Shown here piece by piece: positions 1 to 5,879 of a stretch of 6,681 nucleotides of DNA. The stretch is taken from NCBI GenBank assembly GCA_946407175.1, contig CAMJNB010000075.1, positions 1 to 6,681 on the forward strand, given 5' to 3'. Under the pieces are notes generated by a model. That model did no database searches, was not told where the DNA came from, and was given only the letters and a program-made list of their open reading frames with translations. How positions within the stretch are numbered: position 1 is the first letter of the stretch; each line of letters begins with the position of its first letter. Source of the stretch: an uncultured Selenomonadales bacterium. Lineage in GTDB: Bacteria; Bacillota_C; Negativicutes; Selenomonadales; Selenomonadaceae. A program made the translations under genes and the position numbers.

Positions 1-882
1 AACCGCTTGCAAAATATTTTCGTCGTCAACGCCGGATCGCAACAATTCTTTCACGTCAAGCCCAGTGCCGAAATTTAAACACGGCTTGAGAAAACCTTCG
101 GCAGTCAGGCGGATTCGGTTACAAGTAGCGCAAAATTTATGTTCAAGCGCGTCAATAAAGCCTATTCGCCCTTTAAAATCTTTTGTGCGAAAATATTCGG
201 CGGGACCTTGCAGCTCAGCTTTTTCGGCAGGATAAAGTTTGCCGAAATGACTTTCAATCAGCGAAAAAATTTCAGCCGTAGGAATACCGACAAGCTTTGA
301 GTCAACCGCGCAACCAATAGGCATAAGCTCAATAAATCTCACGTCAACGGGATTTTCACGCGCCAACGCCGTCAATTTCAAAATATCATTTTCATTGACG
401 CCGCGAAGAGGCACGCAGTTCACTTTGACATTTTTTTTGCCGATTAAAACTTTCAAGCCGCGCATCACTTTTTCAAAAAGATTTCGCCGCGTCAATTCAG
501 TAAAAATTTTTTCGTCAAAAGTATCGACACTTACATTAATGCCGTCTATTTCCGCCGTAAATAGGTCTAGAACGCGTTTTTCGAGCAGCACGGCATTGGT
601 GGTAAGGGTAACCTGCTCAATGCCGTAAATCGCCTTTATTTCGCGTATAAGGGCAGGTAAATTTTTTCTAAGCAAAGGTTCGCCGCCGGTCAATCTGATT
701 TTGCGAATGCCGAGCCTTGCAAAAATTTTCGTGATGCGCAGAATCTCTTCAAAAGTTAAAATTTCGTCGTGCGGGATTTTTTTTACGCCGCATTCCGGCA
801 TACAGTATCGACAGCGCAAGTTACAGCGATCTGTAACTGAAATTCTCGCGTACTCAATGCGCCGCCCAAATTGGTCAATCAA
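1..882 (-). CDS. moaA: GTP 3',8-cyclase MoaA (radical SAM), 3' end cut by window edge
   Basis: Catalyses the first step of molybdenum cofactor synthesis, the radical SAM rearrangement of GTP to the cyclic pterin precursor (completed with MoaC). The frame is open for 294 codons to the left edge; by family length about 30 C-terminal residues, including the usual Gly-Gly end, lie outside. Seen: N-terminal MIDQFGRRIEYARISVTDRC, the CX3CX2C radical SAM motif (C20, C24, C27), the SAM-binding TGGEP at 65-69, SVDTF near 117, RFIELMPIG near 185, and the second 4Fe-4S motif CX2CX13C (C251, C254, C268). Both cluster sites are complete. The start is TTG at 882: an in-frame stop lies only a few codons upstream, no ATG or GTG is available between them, and the protein then begins exactly as the family does. 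It overlaps the moeA stop by four bases (TTGA), implying translational coupling. Family assignment is near certain. Confidence 0.96.
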   Translation of the reverse strand, partial: MIDQFGRRIEYARISVTDRCNLRCRYCMPECGVKKIPHDEILTFEEILRITKIFARLGIRKIRLTGGEPLLRKNLPALIREIKAIYGIEQVTLTTNAVLLEKRVLDLFTAEIDGINVSVDTFDEKIFTELTRRNLFEKVMRGLKVLIGKKNVKVNCVPLRGVNENDILKLTALARENPVDVRFIELMPIGCAVDSKLVGIPTAEIFSLIESHFGKLYPAEKAELQGPAEYFRTKDFKGRIGFIDALEHKFCATCNRIRLTAEGFLKPCLNFGTGLDVKELLRSGVDDENILQAV

Positions 883-2060
883 AGAATCACCACTTCAACT
901 TCATCGCCCGACTTCAACGCGGTTGAACCTGCGGGAATATCGACAAGAGCGTTGCAATTTACGGCAGAAAACAAACTGCCCGATGAGTGTTGTTCCGGTA
1001 GATAAATTTTGCCGTCATCAAACTTGCCGCGAATAAAACGTCGTCCGCGACTTTCTTTTGGAAAATCATCAGCTATAACCGCTTGACTTCGCTTGTAGAA
1101 AATATCTGAGCGACGTGAAATTTTTGCGATAACGGGACGTGCAATAAGTTCAAAAGTTGCAAAGGCGGCAAAGGGATTTCCGGACAAGGCGACGCCCAAA
1201 AATTTTTCCGTACGCCAGCCGATAATCGGTGCGCCGGGCTTTATCTTTACGCGCCAAAAAATTCTTTCGCCAATATTTTTCACAACGTCGTGCATAATAT
1301 CTTTTTTGCCGACAGAGACGCCGCCGGTAGTTATCAGCAGGTCAATTTCATTTTCAACGTCACGAATTTTTTCAGCGGCAAGTGCGGCGTCATCGGGCAA
1401 GTTACCCAAAACTTTCGGTGTCAAGCCAAATTCAATGAGACGCGACGCCAAAAGGTACAAATTGCTGTTGTAAATCTTGCCGTCAGAAAGTTTTTCGTCT
1501 AGGTTTAAAAGTTCGTCGCCTGTGGACGCAACGGCAATTTTCGGAAGTTTGAAGACGTTGACTTTTGCAATACCTTGACTTGCCAAAAACGCAATATGCG
1601 CCGCCGTCAACCGTGTATTTTTTTGGACGAGTAACGCGCCGCGTTTAATGTCTTCACCGGCAAAGCAAACATTTTCGTAGTGATGAGTTTTTTTTGGTAT
1701 GAAAATATTTTCGGCGTCAACCTCGATAACATCTTCTTGACGTATGACGCAATCCGCGCCGTCGGGAATTGCCGCGCCCGTCATAAGTCTAAGCGTTTCA
1801 CCGTGATTTAAAGTTCCGCGCCAAAAATCGCCCGCGCATTCTTCGCCGATAACCTTAAAATTATTCGGCGTATCGGCGGCGTTCACAGCATAACCGTCAA
1901 GCGGCGAGCGATTAAAAGGCGGGTTGTCGAAGGCGGCAAAATAATTTTCGGCAGTGACGCGCCCGACAGATTCAAGCAACGAAATATTTTCAACTTCGCA
2001 AATCGGTTCAACCTGCGCGGACAAAATTTGAATTGCCTGTTCAATTTCAATGCCTTCCAT
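879..2060 (-). CDS. moeA: Molybdopterin molybdenumtransferase MoeA
   Basis: Inserts molybdate into adenylylated molybdopterin in the cytoplasm, the step that makes active Mo cofactor. The 393-residue length is normal for the family. Seen (numbering from the chosen ATG): the N-terminal NPPFNRSPLDGYAV at 46-59, MTGAAIPDGAD at 93-103, STGDELL at 179-185, GKIYNSN at 194-200, the MPT-binding TTGGVSVGKKD at 244-254, KPGAP at 274-278 and SGNPFAA at 293-299, then a C-terminal beta domain ending EVEVVIL. A longer in-frame version begins with GTG at 2081, but the ATG at 2060 is preferred: it sits 9 bases after a perfect GGAGG, shares one base with the upstream stop (TAATG), and gives the usual MoeA N-terminus. 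Sandwiched between a MoeA-like gene and moaA. Serves NarG in this context, and probably any other Mo enzyme of the cell (inference). Confidence 0.96.
   Translation of the reverse strand: MEGIEIEQAIQILSAQVEPICEVENISLLESVGRVTAENYFAAFDNPPFNRSPLDGYAVNAADTPNNFKVIGEECAGDFWRGTLNHGETLRLMTGAAIPDGADCVIRQEDVIEVDAENIFIPKKTHHYENVCFAGEDIKRGALLVQKNTRLTAAHIAFLASQGIAKVNVFKLPKIAVASTGDELLNLDEKLSDGKIYNSNLYLLASRLIEFGLTPKVLGNLPDDAALAAEKIRDVENEIDLLITTGGVSVGKKDIMHDVVKNIGERIFWRVKIKPGAPIIGWRTEKFLGVALSGNPFAAFATFELIARPVIAKISRRSDIFYKRSQAVIADDFPKESRGRRFIRGKFDDGKIYLPEQHSSGSLFSAVNCNALVDIPAGSTALKSGDEVEVVIL
886..891 (-). promoter_or_regulatory. Possible ribosome binding site of moaA
   Basis: GGTGAT, complementary to the ATCACC segment of the 16S rRNA tail, lies three bases before the TTG at 882. 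The register is correct for the downstream half of an extended Shine-Dalgarno site, but the core GGAGG is missing, so initiation probably leans on coupling to moeA termination. Confidence 0.5.
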
Positions 2061-3031
2061 TAAATTAAGCCTCCGACGCACATTGAAACAAAATCTTTGC
2101 GCGTCAAGGTTTCACCTGTCAAGATTCGCGGCAACACCAAATCAAAAACAGTTTTCGCGCAATACATCACGCAGCCGGGCAAACCGATTATCGGCACATA
2201 TCCTTTGTAAGCTAGCATAAACATTGCACCCGGCAAAACAGGGACTCCGTACGTGACAACAGCCGCGCCGGTTGCTTTTATTGCTGCAGGTGTTTTGTCG
2301 TCAGGGTCTACGCTCATTCCGCCCGTGCAAAGAATCATTTCCATTCCCAAGTTTAAAAGTTCGTCGATAAAATTTTTTGTCATCGCTTTATCGTCACTTG
2401 AAACGCGGCGTTCGTCAATCTGCAAGCCGAAAGTTTTTAATTTGGCGTCAATCACCGGCGTGAATGTATCTTCAATGCGACCGTGAAAAATTTCCGAGCC
2501 CGTGACGATTAAACCTACTTTGAATTTCTTGTAAGGCAAAATTTTCATAAGAGGTTCACTTCCGGAGATATTTTTAACGGCATCTATTTTCGCCTTGTCG
2601 ATAACCAGCGGAATTACGCGCATTCCCGCAACTTTTTTATCTGCGCGGACGGGAATTTTATTTTTCAGCGTGGCAATACAAATTTCGCCGGCGTCATTGA
2701 TTTTGTAAAGCGTATTTTCATCAACGTGAAAAACTCCGTCGTAAGCGGCGCTAAGTTCGATTTTGCCTTCACTGACTTCGGAAGCGTTAAGCCCTGCGCC
2801 TTGACAAATTTTGCAGAGAATTTCTGCCGCGTCGTTTTCGTGTAGCTTAGTCTCGTCATTTTCCCACACAAAAATATTTTCCTTGCCGAGCCGTAAAAGT
2901 ATGGGAATATCTTCCGCCGTGATAATGTGACCTTTGCGAAACCGTGCACCCTTCGTTTTTCCGCGTATAATTTCCGTGACATCGTGACAAAGTACTTGCC
3001 CGATCGCGTCTTCAACTTTAATTTCTTTCAT
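2060..3031 (-). CDS. MoeA-like molybdopterin-binding protein
   Basis: A 323-residue cytoplasmic protein with a C-terminal MoaB/Mog/MoeA-type molybdopterin-binding fold. Seen: VTGSEIFHGRIED at 176-188, CTGGMSVDPDD at 235-245 (the position of the family's TTGG...D loop), PGAM at 267-270 and GLPG at 283-286. The N-terminal ~165 residues (begins MKEIKVEDAIGQVLCHDVTE) resemble the short MoeA-like lineage and lack the MoeA segment with PPF...DGYA. It probably binds molybdopterin or its adenylylated form, but the exact step is not established; a role in cofactor delivery or in sensing is possible. The ATG at 3031 lies three bases after the hcp stop, with only a weak GGA upstream, so translation is probably coupled to hcp. 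The true moeA follows immediately with a one-base overlap, so this is a second protein of the superfamily, not a replacement. No symbol is given because names for this subgroup are not settled. Confidence 0.88.
   Translation of the reverse strand: MKEIKVEDAIGQVLCHDVTEIIRGKTKGARFRKGHIITAEDIPILLRLGKENIFVWENDETKLHENDAAEILCKICQGAGLNASEVSEGKIELSAAYDGVFHVDENTLYKINDAGEICIATLKNKIPVRADKKVAGMRVIPLVIDKAKIDAVKNISGSEPLMKILPYKKFKVGLIVTGSEIFHGRIEDTFTPVIDAKLKTFGLQIDERRVSSDDKAMTKNFIDELLNLGMEMILCTGGMSVDPDDKTPAAIKATGAAVVTYGVPVLPGAMFMLAYKGYVPIIGLPGCVMYCAKTVFDLVLPRILTGETLTRKDFVSMCVGGLI
2070..2074 (-). promoter_or_regulatory. Ribosome binding site of moeA (decides the start)
   Basis: GGAGG, encoded by the Gly-Gly pair near the C-terminus of the MoeA-like protein, lies 9 bases before ATG at 2060. 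A GTG at 2081 would place this site inside the coding region, so the shorter MoeA is favoured. Confidence 0.85.
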
Positions 3032-3034
3032 AAA

Positions 3035-4657
3035 TTACACAATCCAATTTTTAATATCGGCGTCGACCGTTGAAATTGTGCCGATATTGAAATTTTCAAC
3101 CAAAACTTTTGCAACGTTCGGACTCAAAAAGGCGGGAAGTGTCGGACCGAGATGAATATTTTTCACGCCGAGATACAAAAGCGCTAACAAGACTATAACC
3201 GCCTTTTGTTCGTACCAACTGATATTGTAGACGATCGGCAATTTGTTCACGTCGTCAAGCCCGAAAACTTCCTTCAGCTTAAGTGCGATTAATGCAAGAC
3301 TGTAGCTGTCGTTACACTGGCCCGCGTCCAAAATTCGCGGTATGCCGCCGATATCGCCGAGATTTAATTTGTTGAATTTATATTTTGCACATCCGCAAGT
3401 TAAAATTACGGTATCTTTAGGCAGAGCCTTTGCAAATTCGGTGTAGTATTCGCGGGATTTTTGTCGACCGTCACAACCTGCCATGACGATGAACTTTTTT
3501 ATTGCGCCGGCTTTAACCGCGTCAACAACTTTATCGGCAAGCTTGAAAACTTGTTCGTGAGCAAAACCGCCTACAATTTCGCCCGTTTCAAGTTCCGTAG
3601 GCGACGGCAAAGTTTTGGCAAGTTCAATCAGCGGCGAAAAATCTTTCTTGCCGTCAACTTCCTCAACGTGCCGGCAATTCGGATAGGCAACGGCGCCGGT
3701 TGTAAATACACGCGCCTTGTAATTTTCTTTCGGCGGTACAAGGCAATTCGTGGTAAGCAGAATCACGCCGTTAAATTTGTCAAACTCTTTCTGTTGCAAA
3801 TGCCAAGCATTGCCGTAATTGCCGACAAAGTGTTTGTACTTTTTGAATGCGGGATAATAATGCGCCGGCAACATTTCGCCATGAGTGTAGACATCAACGC
3901 CGCTGTTTTTGGTCTGTTCGAGCAACTGTTCAAGATCTTTGAAGTCGTGACCGCTGATTAAAATTGCAGGATTTTTTCTGACGCCGATATTAACCTTTGA
4001 AATTTCGGGATTGCCGTAAGTTTCGGTATTCGCCTTATCAAGGAGTGCCATTGTATCGACGCCGACTTTACCGGTTTCAAGAGCCAGCGCGGTTAAATCT
4101 TCGACGCTTAAAGTGTCGTCGAGAAGTTTTGCAAGCGTTGACTGCATGAAGGCATTAATTTTTTCGTCATCGTAACCGAGCGCATTGGCGTGGTAAAGAT
4201 AAGCCGACATACCTTTCAAGCCGTAAGTTATAAGTTCGCGCAGACTTCGTACGTCTTCATTCTTAGTGGCAAGTACGCCGATTTCAGATTCGTTAAAATT
4301 TTGTCTGTCGATAATTTTTGCAACGGCGGGAATGTTGGATTTATCAACTTTTTCAAGCAAAGCGGCTTTAACCTTCAAAGTTTCATCAACGCGACCGATA
4401 AGGTTTTCGCTGTCAAAGTTGGCATTGGTTATCGTCGTGAAAAGATTCAGCGTAATGAGCCGATTAACGTCCGCCGAAACATTTTTATCCTCTGCGCGAA
4501 GTTGCGTGGTAACGGCGCCTAAAGTTTTCGTGGCGTAAATCAGCAAGTCTTGAGCAAAGGCAACGTCGGACTTTTTGCCGCATACGCCCATTTTTGTACA
4601 GCCCTTGTTCTGCAACGTCTCTTGACATTGAAAACAAAACATAGCATTTCTATCCAT
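3035..4657 (-). CDS. hcp: Hybrid cluster protein Hcp (class I; hydroxylamine/NO reductase)
   Basis: Iron-sulfur-oxygen cluster enzyme, historically hydroxylamine reductase and now regarded as a high-affinity NO reductase that protects anaerobes; it also takes part in protein S-nitrosylation in E. coli. 540 residues, normal length. The N-terminal cluster motif is C8-X2-C11-X8-C20-X5-C26, the spacing of class I proteins from strict anaerobes, which carry a 4Fe-4S cluster. All hybrid-cluster ligands can be placed: H237, E261, C305, C395 (the persulfide cysteine in VMAGCDG), C423, C448 and E483; their spacing follows the Desulfovibrio protein with a constant offset of 7, then 11. The protein should therefore be active. 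The ATG at 4657 has AGGGGA five bases upstream; M6 is a less likely start. It lies 24 bases after narI. No hcr (NADH-Hcp reductase) is visible, so its electron donor is unknown. Confidence 0.97.
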   Translation of the reverse strand: MDRNAMFCFQCQETLQNKGCTKMGVCGKKSDVAFAQDLLIYATKTLGAVTTQLRAEDKNVSADVNRLITLNLFTTITNANFDSENLIGRVDETLKVKAALLEKVDKSNIPAVAKIIDRQNFNESEIGVLATKNEDVRSLRELITYGLKGMSAYLYHANALGYDDEKINAFMQSTLAKLLDDTLSVEDLTALALETGKVGVDTMALLDKANTETYGNPEISKVNIGVRKNPAILISGHDFKDLEQLLEQTKNSGVDVYTHGEMLPAHYYPAFKKYKHFVGNYGNAWHLQQKEFDKFNGVILLTTNCLVPPKENYKARVFTTGAVAYPNCRHVEEVDGKKDFSPLIELAKTLPSPTELETGEIVGGFAHEQVFKLADKVVDAVKAGAIKKFIVMAGCDGRQKSREYYTEFAKALPKDTVILTCGCAKYKFNKLNLGDIGGIPRILDAGQCNDSYSLALIALKLKEVFGLDDVNKLPIVYNISWYEQKAVIVLLALLYLGVKNIHLGPTLPAFLSPNVAKVLVENFNIGTISTVDADIKNWIV

Positions 4658-4662
4658 AAGTA

Positions 4663-4668
4663 TCCCCT
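4663..4668 (-). promoter_or_regulatory. Ribosome binding site of hcp
   Basis: AGGGGA, five bases before the ATG at 4657, lies in the 24-base AT-rich gap between narI and hcp. It supports the first ATG rather than the internal one at residue 6. Confidence 0.7.
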
Positions 4669-4681
4669 AATTTTATAAATT

Positions 4682-5353
4682 TTATTTTCTGCGGTAAATT
4701 ATATGACTTCTTCCAAAATATTCAAATGGGAATGAAAGGCAATGAACCAATCTTGTAAACGGAAAAATTGTTATCAACGTCAATGCACAAAGAAGGTGAC
4801 ATTTAAAAATCAGCGGGACATTTTCCATTAAGCTCGTGTCCGGTTGCAGTATCAAAAGACTTCTGAACCAAGGGGAAATAGTTTCTCTGTAGTTGAAGTC
4901 ACCCAAAATTCCCGTTGCATTTAAAAGCGTCGCCAAACAGCCCGTCGCTATCGTCGCAAAAAGTATTACGTAAAGCCAGCCATCCATTGTCGAGGTGTTG
5001 ACTTTCATTCGCGCTTTGCCGAAACGCCGCTGCATTAACAGAAAAAAGCCGAGAAAAAATAAAATTCCTGCAGGTATTCCGCCTGCCAACGCGATTATGT
5101 GGTATAGGTGTTCATCAATGCCCGCGCCGTCAGTTAAAAATTTCGGTATCAAAATGCCGATAACGTGACCGCCGAAAGCCATTGCCAAGCCTAAATGAAA
5201 CATAGGACCTGCGATTTTCAAGCTGTCTTTTGCCAAAAATTGACTGGATTTAGTCGTCCAAGTACTTGTATCTTTTGAATAGCGGTAAGCCGTGCCGACA
5301 ATCAACACGGTTATCGCAACGTAAGGCAGAGCGCCGAAAAAAATTTCATCCAA
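4682..5353 (-). CDS. narI: Respiratory nitrate reductase gamma subunit NarI (cytochrome b)
   Basis: Membrane subunit that oxidises quinol and passes electrons through two b hemes to NarH. 223 residues, the usual size. Five hydrophobic segments are seen at about 6-24, 48-70, 84-108, 125-146 and 181-208. The four heme-ligand histidines are all present: H53 and H63 (ten apart, in MFHLGLAMAFGGH) and H186 and H204 (eighteen apart), matching E. coli H56/H66 and H187/H205. The start is TTG at 5353, one base after the narJ stop and 9 bases after GGAGG within a longer GGAGGTGA; the ATG three bases further on is out of frame and the next in-frame ATG would remove the first transmembrane segment. The reading frame is intact to the C-terminal RRK. 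Confidence 0.97.
   Translation of the reverse strand: MDEIFFGALPYVAITVLIVGTAYRYSKDTSTWTTKSSQFLAKDSLKIAGPMFHLGLAMAFGGHVIGILIPKFLTDGAGIDEHLYHIIALAGGIPAGILFFLGFFLLMQRRFGKARMKVNTSTMDGWLYVILFATIATGCLATLLNATGILGDFNYRETISPWFRSLLILQPDTSLMENVPLIFKCHLLCALTLITIFPFTRLVHCLSFPFEYFGRSHIIYRRK
4698..4725 (-). promoter_or_regulatory. Possible internal sigma-70 type promoter for hcp and the downstream Mo-cofactor genes
   Basis: Inside the last codons of narI, reading toward hcp, there is TTGAAT (4725-4720), a 16-base spacer and a perfect TATAAT (4703-4698). Transcription would start about 34 bases before the hcp ATG. The -35 matches four of six consensus bases and the spacing is one short of ideal. The region is AT-rich, and the hexamers also encode narI residues, so a chance match is possible. 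No FNR-like inverted repeat is seen beside it. Confidence 0.3.
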
Positions 5354-5354
5354 T

Positions 5355-5879
5355 TCAAGTCACCTCCGAATTTAAATTTTCAAGCTGAATTAAAATTGCG
5401 TCCATTAAAAATGCGTGCGGCAATTTCGCCTCAATAAATCTGTCGCGCAGAAGTTCAAGTTTGCTTTTTGCCTTGAACAAAATTTTTTTTGCATTTTGCG
5501 AAGGAACTTCCGCCGCCAATTCAAGAATTGCGGGAAGGTAGTCGGGCAATTCGTTATTCAAATCAAAACCGTTTTCAAGAAACAAATTTTTGTATTCGTG
5601 AAGTTCCTGCGCTTGCTTGCCAAAGTCCGTGCGCTCGTGCGTCGTCAAGTAAAGGTTGGTGTTCTGCGAAAAGTCGAAGGATTGAACATATTGCGTTTCA
5701 TATTCTTTGACGCCGATTTTTTCGACGTAGGCAAATAAATCCGTAAAAACTTCCTTGACTTGTGGCGTGTTAATTTGGTTGACAACGTCGCGGTATTCGG
5801 CAAAATCATTTTGCCAATTTTCGTCGGGGTATTCCAAAAGGTAGGCGGCAAGCTTAAGTACAAGCTGATATTCTTTCAT
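5355..5879 (-). CDS. narJ: Nitrate reductase assembly chaperone NarJ
   Basis: Cytoplasmic chaperone of the TorD/NarJ family that binds apo-NarGH and is needed for Mo-cofactor insertion and membrane attachment; not part of the final enzyme. 174 residues, close to the short Firmicutes form and shorter than the E. coli protein of about 236. Seen: LLEYPDE at 14-20, YVQSFDF at 64-70, HERTDFGKQAQEL at 81-93 (corresponding to the conserved H...RGQA...L region) and ELPDYLP at 110-116; mostly helical, no membrane segment. A longer frame can be opened at a TTG at 5903, but the ATG at 5879 is preferred: it lies 9 bases after GGAGG and overlaps the narH stop by one base (TGATG). The position between narH and narI is the classic nar order. 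Confidence 0.95.
   Translation of the reverse strand: MKEYQLVLKLAAYLLEYPDENWQNDFAEYRDVVNQINTPQVKEVFTDLFAYVEKIGVKEYETQYVQSFDFSQNTNLYLTTHERTDFGKQAQELHEYKNLFLENGFDLNNELPDYLPAILELAAEVPSQNAKKILFKAKSKLELLRDRFIEAKLPHAFLMDAILIQLENLNSEVT
5360..5367 (-). promoter_or_regulatory. Ribosome binding site of narI (supports the TTG start)
   Basis: GGAGGTGA, an eight-base match to the 16S rRNA 3' end, sits within the last narJ codons (Ser-Glu-Val-Thr). Its GGAGG ends 9 bases before TTG at 5353. The strong site makes up for the weak start codon. Confidence 0.85.

Noticed and set aside
701..1036. Open frame of 111 codons on the plus strand across the moaA/moeA junction
   Set aside because: Antisense to two well-supported genes; its composition reflects the opposite strand and no domain is recognisable.
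2061..2081. Longer moeA starting at GTG 2081
   Set aside because: It would place the GGAGG inside the coding region, add MRRRLNL not seen in the family, and increase overlap with the upstream gene; ATG at 2060 is better placed.
2665..3015. Minus-strand frame of 116 codons within the MoeA-like gene
   Set aside because: Alternate frame of a real gene; lysine- and arginine-rich shadow translation without a family match.
3461..3961. Open frame of 166 codons on the plus strand opposite hcp
   Set aside because: Lies wholly antisense to a fully conserved hcp, has no recognisable motif or convincing ribosome binding site, and is a typical shadow frame.
4658..4681. Terminator or operator in the narI-hcp gap
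   Set aside because: The 24-base gap has no stem-loop followed by T-run and no clear inverted repeat; it holds only the hcp ribosome binding site.
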